DNA of 21,342 nt, taken from JBKHDT01 sp046541195 (GTDB lineage Bacteria > Pseudomonadota > Gammaproteobacteria > Halothiobacillales > Halothiobacillaceae). This document shows positions 1 through 5,610 of the stretch, piece after piece (the first letter of the stretch is position 1; each line of letters begins with the position of its first letter). Both the position numbers and the translations under genes were made by a program. A model generated the notes under the pieces. It worked only from the letters and a program-made list of their open reading frames with translations. It was not told the DNA's origin and searched no databases. The stretch covers positions 1-21,342 of the forward strand of contig JBKHDT010000039.1 of the NCBI GenBank assembly GCA_046541195.1. The letters run 5' to 3'.

Positions 1-153
1 CCCCAATTTGTCCCGGTTGCAGGCGAGCGCACACCGCGTCACCTGTCGCCAAGATTGGCACCCGTCCCGAGGTTTGCCCAGTCTCAAATGGCTCGTCGAG
101 TTGGTGGCCGGCGAACCCCGTACTGATCTGGATCGAGGCCTGAGCCTTGGGTG
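1..153. other. Left-edge DNA next to IS remnant, no identifiable gene
   Basis: No complete gene is visible. One plus-strand frame stays open from the window edge to a TAA at 182-184. It reads like a protein C-terminus (a run containing LKWLVELVAGEPRTDLD) and continues into the putative IS end at 154. It could be the tail of a gene interrupted by the insertion, but I recognise no family and the fragment is too short to be sure it was ever coding. Confidence 0.3.
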
Positions 154-168
154 GGGCGCCTCGAAAAA
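154..168 (+). repeat. Putative IS5-type left end (copy 1 of a 15-bp repeat)
   Basis: The 15-mer GGGCGCCTCGAAAAA lies about 48 bp upstream of the transposase-remnant start codon, the position expected for a terminal inverted repeat of an IS5-group element. The same 15-mer recurs at 1510-1524 in the same orientation. A weak candidate for the opposite end, TTCTCGAGG at 521-529, resembles its reverse complement. Calling this an IS end is inference from position and repetition. Confidence 0.45.
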
Positions 169-215
169 CCCGGCCTCCCGGTAAAATTGCACGGACCTGT
201 CCCCCCTTGATCCTG

Positions 216-486
216 ATGGTCATCAAGAAGCGGAGCGCCATCAAGACCGATCTGTTTGCTGATACACATCACCGGAAGAAGATCGACAAGTTGGGCGATC
301 TGCTGGCCGAGATTGAGGCAGATATTGATTTTGTGGCCTTGGCAGCGGAAGGCGATCGTGTCGCCCCGCGCCTGGAGCCAGCACTTCGCGGCCATCATGG
401 GCCCGGCCAATACCTGCCGGGACGTGTACGTGGACCGGGGCTACCCGTCCGAGGAGCGCGAAGCCTGGCTGAAAGCACACGGCTAA
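216..486 (+). pseudogene. IS5-family transposase remnant, deleted and frameshifted
   Basis: Two pieces of one transposase can be read in different frames. The first begins at the ATG at 216 and runs to about 372. It carries KTDLFADTHHRKKIDKLGD and a following LLAEIEADIDFVALAAE stretch, typical of the N-terminus of IS5-group DDE transposases. The second, in frame 1 from about 376 to the TAA at 484-486, carries FAAIMGPANT and RDVYVDRGYPSEEREAWLK, typical of the region around the late catalytic block. The middle of the protein, with most of the DDE core, is missing. The normal continuation after WLKAHG is replaced by a stop. The gene is therefore non-functional through internal deletion, frameshift and truncation. 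It marks this edge as a site of past insertion. The family assignment rests on remembered sequence patterns. Confidence 0.7.
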
Positions 487-541
487 CAGAGCGCGCTAAG
501 GTGTTCGTTTTGGGTTTGGATTCTCGAGGGTTTGCGGCCGA

Positions 542-1036
542 TCAAGATTTGACGGCATTCAGACGCAGCATCAGAGTCATGGGATGGAGGGGTGATTCCT
601 GAAAGCCGTAGTGCAGGTAGAACCGCTTGGCACGATCGTGGAGCGCGTGAACAAGCAAGGCCCGGACGCCGGCGTTTTGCGAGACGGCGGTGGCCCGTAT
701 GACGGCATCTTGCAGCATGGCGCCCCCCAGCCTGAGGCCTTGCGCTCGATGATCCACCGCCAGCCGGCCAAGCACCAGCACGGGAACCGGATCGGGCATG
801 TTGTGGCGAACCGAACGGGTCGCCTGTTGATGTGTGACGGCACCTGCCGCCAAGGCATAAAAACCGCGCACCTGACTTTCCTCGTCAACCACCACAAAGG
901 TTCGGCTGGCTCCCGTGAGCTGGTTGCTCATCGCCCGTTGTTTGAGCCAGGCATCCAGTACGGGCTCCCCGCACTCGAAGCCATCCAGTCGATGGGTCGA
1001 GGCAAGGGGTTGCGGCGCCGAAAATGTCAAACTCAC
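542..1036 (-). CDS. GNAT acetyltransferase toxin (TacT/AtaT-like)
   Basis: This 164-residue protein looks like the toxin of a type II toxin-antitoxin pair. Family members acetylate the amino group of charged aminoacyl-tRNA and so stop translation. The start is taken as GTG at 1036-1034, which overlaps the antitoxin stop as GTGA. From there the N-terminus (APQPLASTHRLDGFECGEPVLDAWLKQRA, split as residues 7-20 and 21-35) matches the usual opening of TacT-like proteins. The acetyl-CoA-binding segment is GRLAVDHRAQGLRLGGAML at about 90-108. The conserved late tyrosine is Y140 in AKRFYLHYGF, equivalent to the catalytic Tyr of Salmonella TacT. An ATG at 1069 is also in frame but would overlap the antitoxin by 37 bp. 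Nothing is broken, so the toxin should be active if expressed. The tRNA target cannot be read from sequence. Confidence 0.88.
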   Translation of the reverse strand: MSLTFSAPQPLASTHRLDGFECGEPVLDAWLKQRAMSNQLTGASRTFVVVDEESQVRGFYALAAGAVTHQQATRSVRHNMPDPVPVLVLGRLAVDHRAQGLRLGGAMLQDAVIRATAVSQNAGVRALLVHALHDRAKRFYLHYGFQESPLHPMTLMLRLNAVKS

Positions 1037-1320
1037 GCGTGATCGGCCTTGCCAGTGGGTGTCTCCCACGGGGCTTTGATTGCCATGAGTCGCTCAAGCC
1101 TGGCATTGGCGCTCGGCGGGGCATCAAGCAGGGCATTGAAGGCCTGGAACCCGCGCTCATCCAGGCCGAAGAACACCTGGTCGAGCAGCACGGATTGAGC
1201 CCGCTCGCAGGCCGCCTCCAGCATAAAGTCCGAACGTTTTTTGCCCAGCAGCTTGGCGGCGTGATCAATGAGATCACGCTGCGCCGGCAAGGCACGTAAG
1301 TTGATCGCAGCATCACGCAT
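1033..1320 (-). CDS. DUF1778 ribbon-helix-helix antitoxin (TacA-like)
   Basis: This 95-residue protein belongs to the DUF1778/TacA family. The N-terminal ribbon-helix-helix (INLRALPAQRDLIDHAAKLL, then GKKRSDFMLEAACERAQSVL; about residues 6-45) binds the operator as a dimer. The C-terminal half wraps and neutralises the partner acetyltransferase. The ATG at 1320 is preceded by a near-perfect Shine-Dalgarno, AAGGAGGT, four bases away. That agrees with the usual excess of antitoxin over toxin. The gene is first in a two-gene operon and its stop overlaps the toxin start by four bases. A sigma70-like promoter and a matching inverted repeat lie just upstream, so autorepression is expected. Length and motif order are normal for the family. 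Confidence 0.9.
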   Translation of the reverse strand: MRDAAINLRALPAQRDLIDHAAKLLGKKRSDFMLEAACERAQSVLLDQVFFGLDERGFQAFNALLDAPPSANARLERLMAIKAPWETPTGKADHA

Positions 1321-1340
1321 GGCGACCTCCTTGTGTCAGT

Positions 1341-1392
1341 ACAACAGAGATACAAATGATAGGTAAAAACCAGGAAAATGTATAGCTGTTGT
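1341..1392. promoter_or_regulatory. Inverted-repeat operator around the TA promoter
   Basis: ACAACAGAGATAC at 1341-1353 and GTATAGCTGTTGT at 1380-1392 are inverted copies matching at 11 of 13 positions, separated by 26 bp. One arm overlaps the -35 and the other lies just downstream of the -10. That geometry suits repression by a dimeric ribbon-helix-helix antitoxin or TA complex. Binding is inferred. Confidence 0.5.
1356..1384 (-). promoter_or_regulatory. Promoter of the toxin-antitoxin operon
   Basis: On the minus strand TATACA (1384-1379) is followed after exactly 17 bp by TATCAT (1361-1356). These match the sigma70 consensus at 4/6 and 5/6 positions. The AT-rich spacer stands out from the GC-rich surroundings. 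The antitoxin start lies about 36 bp downstream of the -10. Confidence 0.65.
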
Positions 1393-1400
1393 CTACACAG

Positions 1401-1641
1401 GCGCCCGTCGGCCAGGTGGTTTCGGGCAAGGGGGACACCGGCTTGCGAGGGGGGCTGCGAGTCCAAGTTCCACAGTTCAGTCACTCAACACAGGGGGTAG
1501 CGGACAGTAGGGCGCCTCGAAAAAACTCTGCCGGGTGGGTGTTCAGCAGGGGGGGCAGGCAGCCGGTAACGGCGGACGCGGGGGTGGTGTTCGTGCGGTG
1601 GTGTTTTGTCTGGCAGTGTGCCAGGAGTGTCCCACGAAACG
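1401..1641. other. Intergenic accessory DNA with no supported gene
   Basis: This stretch lies between the TA promoter and the tRNA terminator. It is G-rich on the plus strand and contains the second copy of the IS-end-like 15-mer (1510-1524) and a small 6-bp hairpin (CTGGCA/TGCCAG, 1610-1624). Frames through it give low-complexity arginine- and proline-rich translations without ribosome-binding sites, so I call no gene. It is probably rearranged DNA left by insertion-sequence activity. Confidence 0.5.
1510..1524 (+). repeat. Second copy of the IS-end-like 15-mer
   Basis: GGGCGCCTCGAAAAA is identical to 154-168 and in the same orientation, but the flanks differ (followed by ACTCTGCC instead of CCCGGCCT). 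No transposase sequence follows it. It may be the solitary end of a second, deleted copy of the same element. Confidence 0.45.
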
Positions 1642-1665
1642 AAAAAGCCCCGCAGGTGCGGGGCT
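1642..1665 (-). terminator. Rho-independent terminator of the tRNA-Gly/Cys unit
   Basis: On the minus strand an 8-bp perfect stem AGCCCCGC/GCGGGGCT with a four-base loop (ACCT) is followed immediately by a T tract. It lies 16 bp after the 3' end of tRNA-Cys. Confidence 0.9.
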
Positions 1666-1681
1666 AAGTCGTTGATGTATT

Positions 1682-1755
1682 TGGAGGCTGGACCCGGAAT
1701 CGAACCGAGGTACGCGGATTTGCAATCCGCTGCATCACCACTCTGCCATCCAGCC
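1682..1755 (-). tRNA. tRNA-Cys (GCA)
   Basis: The 74-nt cloverleaf has acceptor GGCTGGA/TCCAGCC, anticodon loop TTGCAAA with anticodon GCA, T-loop GTTCGATTC and an encoded 3' CCA. It lies 24 bp downstream of tRNA-Gly on the same strand and shares its promoter and terminator. Confidence 0.96.
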
Positions 1756-1779
1756 GGTCGTGTCGTTCCAGGTGGTGTC

Positions 1780-1855
<76 letters not shown>

Positions 1856-1869
1856 CGAAACGAGGCGAC

Positions 1870-1897
1870 ATTTTACCCGCGGGCTCCCGGCTGTCAA
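1870..1897 (-). promoter_or_regulatory. Promoter of the tRNA-Gly/Cys unit
   Basis: A perfect -35 TTGACA (1897-1892) and a -10 TAAAAT (1875-1870) are separated by 16 bp. The GC-rich bases after the -10 (GTCGCC) resemble the discriminator of stable-RNA promoters that respond to the stringent response. The -10 lies about 15 bp before the mature tRNA-Gly end. Confidence 0.85.
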
Positions 1898-1982
1898 TCA
1901 CTACCTTGTTCCCGGCTCATGCCCAAGGCGATGCGGTCGTTCAGTCGGGCCCTGCGGTGTCCATGTCCGCGCGCGCCGAGAT

Positions 1983-2471
1983 TCAGCTGGCCAGCCGATG
2001 TGCCGGAGTCAACTTGGGCTTGCCCAGACCATGTATCCGGGACTGGGCATTGCCGGCCGGAATCTTGGCCGCCTGGCCGCTGAACTGGTCAAGAGTCAGA
2101 TCGTCCAGGTAGTCGTACAGGCCCCGGCTGAACTGGTTCCACATGTCGTGGGCGATATCCCGGGTGCCGGGCCGATAGGCGTCGAACAGGCGCTTGCGCT
2201 CGGCGGGGGTTCGGTCGTCTATCGCATCGACGATCTGCGCGATGCTGATCAGGTCGCGTTCCCGCGCCAGACGATAGCCGCCGCCGGGGCCGCGTACCCC
2301 GTTGACCAGACCATGACGCCGAAGGCGCGAAAACAGCTGCTCCAGATAGGAGAGCGACACACCCTGAGCCTGCGAAATGTCGGCAAGCGTGACGGCCTTG
2401 TTCTGCCCGGCGTGGTTGGCCAGGTGCATCATGGCGGTGATTGCATGGCGGCTTTTCGTGGTCAGTCGCAT
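1983..2471 (-). CDS. IscR-like Rrf2-family regulator lacking Fe-S cysteines
   Basis: This 162-residue winged-helix regulator is clearly of the Rrf2 family and the IscR branch. It has MRLTTKSRHAITAMMHLA at the N-terminus, recognition helix VSLSYLEQLFSRLRRHGLV at about 38-56, wing VRGPGGGYRLA at 59-69 and the dimerisation helix around WNQFSRGLYDYLDDLTLDQF. IscR normally binds a [2Fe-2S] cluster through three Cys and one His. Here the cluster loop has the same length, but the three Cys positions are Lys93, Tyr99 and Asp105, while His108 is kept. The whole protein has no cysteine. It should be a cluster-independent DNA-binding protein or sense something else. Start: ATG at 2471 with AGGAGA six bases upstream. 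No isc or suf genes are in the window; the gene stands alone under a palindromic promoter. Confidence 0.9.
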   Translation of the reverse strand: MRLTTKSRHAITAMMHLANHAGQNKAVTLADISQAQGVSLSYLEQLFSRLRRHGLVNGVRGPGGGYRLARERDLISIAQIVDAIDDRTPAERKRLFDAYRPGTRDIAHDMWNQFSRGLYDYLDDLTLDQFSGQAAKIPAGNAQSRIHGLGKPKLTPAHRLAS

Positions 2472-2477
2472 GATTGT

Positions 2478-2483
2478 TCTCCT
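2478..2483 (-). promoter_or_regulatory. Ribosome-binding site of the Rrf2 regulator
   Basis: AGGAGA on the minus strand, six bases before the ATG at 2471, fixes the start of the regulator. Confidence 0.7.
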
Positions 2484-2520
2484 GATCTTCAGATGTTTGC
2501 TTGAATTTCCGAGTCATTTG

Positions 2521-2542
2521 CTCAGAAATATAAATTTCTGAG
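2521..2542. promoter_or_regulatory. Perfect palindrome, probable Rrf2 autoregulatory operator
   Basis: Arms CTCAGAAAT (2521-2529) and ATTTCTGAG (2534-2542) are perfect inverted repeats around ATAA. The site sits inside the promoter, where a bound dimer would block RNA polymerase. A further near-copy of one half (CTCGGAAATT on the minus strand, about 2512-2503) lies between promoter and gene. Binding by the adjacent regulator is inference. Confidence 0.65.
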
Positions 2543-2554
2543 TGAAATAGTCAA
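2527..2554 (-). promoter_or_regulatory. Promoter of the Rrf2 regulator
   Basis: On the minus strand, -35 TTGACT (2554-2549) and -10 TATATT (2532-2527) are separated by 16 bp and each matches consensus at 5/6. The palindrome at 2521-2542 fills most of the spacer and covers the -10. Confidence 0.75.
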
Positions 2555-2622
2555 GCTTTGTTCCGTAGCGCACGAAGTTTTTTTCGGGACCTGCGCGGGG
2601 TGTCTGAACCGGTCAGACTGTG

Positions 2623-3039
2623 TCAGCGGTCCTTTGGTTCAGTCGGCCGATAATGATTTTCGAGCAAGTACTGGAGCCAGCGCATCAGGAACCGGTTGCG
2701 CCGCCATTGTCTTTGCAGGCAGCCGCGCGCCTGTTCGCGCACGCACTGGCTGCCCAGGCGAGTCCAGATCTCGGCCGTGCGGGCATCCAGGTAGACGCGA
2801 ACCGGGATGTCATCCGGCAGGTCGTCTGGATCGACCGAGGGCAACTGGGGACGCATGTGCAGGGTCACCGTGTAGGGGCTGTCATCACACCGGGTCAGCA
2901 GGATCGCCGGCCTGCCTGCCGCAACCAGCTGCATTTGCGGTGGAAGTCTGCGCAAGTCTCCCATCAGACGGCGCAACAGAATATAGTTGTGCTCGAACAC
3001 CTCCATGAGCCGTTCGAAGGAGGCTTCGCCGCGGGACAC
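2623..3039 (-). CDS. DUF1249 family protein (YqiB-like)
   Basis: This 138-residue cytoplasmic protein matches the DUF1249 family, whose E. coli member YqiB has 140 residues and no established function. Family-typical features are the opening helix FEHNYILLRRLMGDLRRLP, a central strand SPYTVTLHMRPQLP, the segment PVRVYLDARTAEIWT and the C-terminal NRFLMRWLQYLLENHY. The start is put at GTG 3039, because it gives the family length and an AGGAAGG lies ten bases upstream. The next in-frame ATG (3006) would remove about eleven conserved-length residues and has no ribosome-binding site. The gene is divergent from the lytic transglycosylase with 49 bp between starts. No metal-binding or catalytic motif is evident. 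Confidence 0.8.
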   Translation of the reverse strand: MSRGEASFERLMEVFEHNYILLRRLMGDLRRLPPQMQLVAAGRPAILLTRCDDSPYTVTLHMRPQLPSVDPDDLPDDIPVRVYLDARTAEIWTRLGSQCVREQARGCLQRQWRRNRFLMRWLQYLLENHYRPTEPKDR

Positions 3040-3088
3040 GGTGGCGGTGCCTTCCTGGCCTGAATGTGTTGGAGAGGGATAAGACACG

Positions 3089-3727
3089 ATGAAACTGACT
3101 GCTCGAAAGGTGATCTGGATAGGCTCGTTGCCCGCCGTTCTGGCCGTGATCTGGTCTGTATCGGGGCTGGCTCCGGTGCATGCCGACATCTACGGGTATA
3201 CCGATCCGCGCGGCGTGCGCCATCTTACCAATGTTCCGCCCCGGGGCGATGCGCGCTACGAACTGCTCATGCGCAATGCGGCGACTCGACCGAAGGGCTG
3301 GAGCGGGGCACGGTATGACCAGAGCCCGCGGCTGGATCATGGCACCTTTGATGAGCTGGTCCGTCAGACTGCTCGTCAGCATGGGGTGGACCCCGCACTG
3401 GTCCGGGCGGTGATTCATGCCGAAAGTGCGTTCGATCCGCGGGCGGTATCGCCCAAGGGGGCGGCCGGACTGATGCAGCTGATGCCGGCCACGGCTGATC
3501 GTTTCGGCGTGGCCGACGTTTTCGATCCGCAGGAAAACATTCGGGGTGGTGTGACCTATCTGGCCTTTCTGCTGCGCCTGTTCGAGGGAGACCAGCGTTT
3601 GGCACTGGCAGCGTACAATGCCGGGGAAGGAGCGGTCCGGAAACATCACGGCATCCCGCCTTACGAGGAAACGGTCCGTTACGTGAGCAAGGTCACCGAG
3701 CTGCACCAGCGTTACCGCAGCAACTGA
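3089..3727 (+). CDS. Secreted lytic transglycosylase with N-terminal DUF4124-like segment
   Basis: This 212-residue exported enzyme of the SLT (goose-lysozyme-like) fold cleaves peptidoglycan between MurNAc and GlcNAc with formation of the 1,6-anhydro product. A signal sequence spans about residues 1-32 (hydrophobic IWIGSLPAVLAVIW, cleavage likely after HA). A short DUF4124-like stretch, ADIYGYTDPRGVRHLTNVP (32-50), follows. The catalytic domain starts near residue 88. Glu112 in AVIHAESAFDPRAVSPKGAA is the catalytic acid. The downstream GLMQLMP, NIRGGVTYL and ALAAYNAGEGAV motifs are all present. GAGAGGG precedes the ATG. No lipobox is visible, so a soluble periplasmic protein is likely. A PilZ gene and a HugZ-like gene follow on the same strand. 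Confidence 0.93.
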   Translation: MKLTARKVIWIGSLPAVLAVIWSVSGLAPVHADIYGYTDPRGVRHLTNVPPRGDARYELLMRNAATRPKGWSGARYDQSPRLDHGTFDELVRQTARQHGVDPALVRAVIHAESAFDPRAVSPKGAAGLMQLMPATADRFGVADVFDPQENIRGGVTYLAFLLRLFEGDQRLALAAYNAGEGAVRKHHGIPPYEETVRYVSKVTELHQRYRSN

Positions 3728-3804
3728 GGCAACAGGCGGCGATTTCGGACCGATCACGACAACCTGCCGTGGCGGCAGGCAGAACAACGAGGAGCGAGAC
3801 GACT

Positions 3805-4110
3805 ATGGTGTTGCACAAGCGCGAGAACCGCGACCACCTGAGAATGCGGACCAACAACGCGCCCGTCCGGGTCCGTGAAGAGCGGGATGGGACCGGGTGG
3901 GTGGAGGCGGGTCTTGACGACTTGAGTGCAACCGGCCTGTCGCTGCGGCTGTCGCTGGAAAGCACCTTCCCGGTGGGTACGGTGTTGCTGGTCGAGACGC
4001 CGCCCGATCTGGGCATTGCCACGCCGCTGAACGCCCGGGCGGAGGTGGTTCATCATCAGAACGAAGCCGGTGAATGCGTCATCGGCTGCCGGGTTCTGGC
4101 CTTCCTGTAA
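3805..4110 (+). CDS. PilZ domain protein (probable c-di-GMP receptor)
   Basis: This 101-residue protein is a stand-alone PilZ domain. Arginine-rich KRENRDHLRMR near the N-terminus supplies the RxxxR-type element. LDDLSATGLSLRL holds the DxSxxG motif; both are needed to bind cyclic di-GMP. The rest follows the PilZ beta-barrel pattern and ends in GECVIGCRVLAFL. The ATG at 3805 is chosen because AGGAG lies about ten bases upstream; an in-frame GTG at 3769 lies inside a small hairpin (CTGCC/GGCAG) and has no site. The gene starts 77 bp after the transglycosylase and its TAA overlaps the next ATG (TAATG), so it is translationally coupled to the HugZ-like gene. The output pathway is unknown. Confidence 0.88.
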   Translation: MVLHKRENRDHLRMRTNNAPVRVREERDGTGWVEAGLDDLSATGLSLRLSLESTFPVGTVLLVETPPDLGIATPLNARAEVVHHQNEAGECVIGCRVLAFL

Positions 4111-4589
4111 TGGCGGCGGCTGCCCCGCAGGACGCACTCGAAACCCTGCTGGCGCAGGGCCTTTCTCTGGTCATGGCCTCCGTGGATGCTTCCGGCCACC
4201 CGCAGGTCAGCCATATTCCCTTTGCCCGGTTCGATGGGGGTTTCTTCGTCTGGGTCAGTGATCTGGCCGGCCACGCCGACCCGTTGCGGCGGTCCGCTCC
4301 GGTTGAGGTCATGATCCTGGCCGAGGAGTCCGAGACGCGGCAGGTCTATGCCCGCCGGCGGGCGAGCTGGCAATGTACGGTTCAGGCGGTCGCGGACGAG
4401 ACGCGGGTGGCCGAGGGCCTGGCAGCCCTGAAGGCGCGTCATGGCGAGGTGGTCTCGCTGCTCGCGGGGTTGGGCGATTTTCGCGGGTTCATCCTGACGC
4501 CGTCCACGGGCCGGCTGGTGCTGGGGTTCGGGCAGGCCTATCCCTTGACGGGGCTGGCGGTCACGGGCGGGCCGATCCAGGGACGGTGA
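4110..4589 (+). CDS. HugZ-like split-barrel protein (pyridoxamine-phosphate-oxidase fold)
   Basis: This 159-residue cytoplasmic protein is related to HugZ and other heme-handling split-barrel FMN-binding-like proteins. Its N-terminus (TLLAQGLSLVMASVDASGHP, followed by QVSHIPFAR) is the usual first two strands. ARRRASWQCTVQAVAD fits the heme-utilisation subgroup. The C-terminus FRGFILTPSTGRLVLGFGQAY strongly matches the HugZ ending, where a C-terminal loop contributes to heme binding. The ATG overlaps the preceding TAA and has no good ribosome-binding site, so translation probably depends on the PilZ gene. E. coli- and Helicobacter-type HugZ are longer; this is a short version without the extra C-terminal domain. 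Heme degradation versus a general flavin or heme role cannot be decided here. Confidence 0.75.
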   Translation: MAAAAPQDALETLLAQGLSLVMASVDASGHPQVSHIPFARFDGGFFVWVSDLAGHADPLRRSAPVEVMILAEESETRQVYARRRASWQCTVQAVADETRVAEGLAALKARHGEVVSLLAGLGDFRGFILTPSTGRLVLGFGQAYPLTGLAVTGGPIQGR

Positions 4590-4665
4590 TCGTCCCGTTT
4601 TGAGGCGATCCACCATCAGGCTGCCGGGTGTACGCCGCGATCAGGAAGTCGGTTCGAAGCCCAGC

Positions 4666-4698
4666 CTGCCCGTTGCCATGCAGCGCGGCAGCGGGCAG
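4666..4698. repeat. Strong hairpin between convergent genes
   Basis: CTGCCCGTTGCC (4666-4677) pairs with GGCAGCGGGCAG (4687-4698) as a 12-bp stem with one G-T pair and a nine-base loop. It lies between the convergent HugZ-like gene and the amidohydrolase. There is no T tract on either side, so it is not a classical intrinsic terminator. It may protect transcript ends or aid Rho-dependent termination. Confidence 0.55.
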
Positions 4699-4749
4699 CC
4701 TGGGTCGGAGAGGACAACAGCGTCGCGCTCGCGGCCATTCCCGCGCCAG

Positions 4750-5610
4750 TCAGTCCTGCGGGCTGTCGGTATCCACCTCGGTATCCACCGTGTCTGCCGT
4801 CATCAGCTCCACGGCATTGCGGTACTGCAGGCGCTGTCGCACCGCGGGAGGCAGTGTCTGCAACCACGTCCGGATCTGCGCCACCACCTTGCCGTATTCG
4901 TTCCATCGATTGACGCTGAAGGTGTCCACCGCCACCACGAACCGGTCCGGAAAGTCGAGAAACAGCGCGCGCCAGGGCTCGGCCAGATTGCCGTCGGGCG
5001 CGATTCGCTCGTCGCGCACGCTGGTGTCGATCCAGAGTCGCTCGGGATAGCGGGACAGGTACTCCCTGAGGATTTGCGGCTCGGGCAGGGTGCCCAGGTG
5101 AGCCCAGAGTACCCGGGCGTTGGGCCAGAGCGTGAATGTCTTGTCGATGATCGGGGGATCCCCGTGGATCATCAGTACCAGATTGTGCTCCCGGGCCAGT
5201 TCCACCACCCGGGCGAACACCGGGCTGTTGCCATCGATGGCAAAGATGTGGATTTCGCCGATCCCCGCCCAGCGGCCGTCTGACAGCGCGATTTCCAGTC
5301 GTTCGGGCAAGGTGGGGTCGTGCATCCAGTCCCGCTTGTCCGCGGTGGTCCGGTACAGTCCGAGAAAGGGATGAATGCGATCGGGCGCCTGGTCATGCAG
5401 TTTGAGCACGGTGTCCGGCGGCGTGCTGGTGACGATGGCTTGCTCGACGTGCGCGGCATCGAAGCGATCGATCACTTCCGCCGGACTCAGGGCCTCGGCA
5501 TGCGGGGCGGAATAGTGCAGATGCGCATCGAACAGCGGCTCGTCAGCCTGCGCCGGCACGCCCGTGAGCAGGGTAGACAGGGCAAGCAGGACCAGGGCCG
5601 GCCGGCTCAT
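4750..5610 (-). CDS. Exported amidohydrolase-2-type metal hydrolase
   Basis: This 286-residue protein is a TIM-barrel amidohydrolase with a cleavable signal peptide (residues 1-22, ALVLLALSTLLTGVPAQA, cut before DEP). Candidate metal ligands follow the family order: His30 and His32 in FDAHLHYS, Glu119/His121 in GIGEIHIF, His149 in LMIHGDP, His171 in WAHLG and Asp229 in VAVDTFSV. Family members hydrolyse or decarboxylate small organic substrates, and this one should act in the periplasm. The substrate cannot be named. The ATG overlaps the hemB stop as ATGA, so it is translated from the hemB message. The C-terminal tail (TADTVDTEVDTDSPQD) is acidic and probably disordered. A link to heme synthesis is suggested only by the operon. 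Confidence 0.82.
   Translation of the reverse strand: MSRPALVLLALSTLLTGVPAQADEPLFDAHLHYSAPHAEALSPAEVIDRFDAAHVEQAIVTSTPPDTVLKLHDQAPDRIHPFLGLYRTTADKRDWMHDPTLPERLEIALSDGRWAGIGEIHIFAIDGNSPVFARVVELAREHNLVLMIHGDPPIIDKTFTLWPNARVLWAHLGTLPEPQILREYLSRYPERLWIDTSVRDERIAPDGNLAEPWRALFLDFPDRFVVAVDTFSVNRWNEYGKVVAQIRTWLQTLPPAVRQRLQYRNAVELMTADTVDTEVDTDSPQD

Noticed and set aside
2601..2617. Hairpin GTCTGA/TCAGAC as terminator of the DUF1249 gene
   Set aside because: A 6-bp stem with no adjacent T tract on the minus strand; too weak to call.
2885..3787. 300-residue minus-strand frame across the transglycosylase and DUF1249 start
   Set aside because: It overlaps two well-supported genes and has no recognisable domain.
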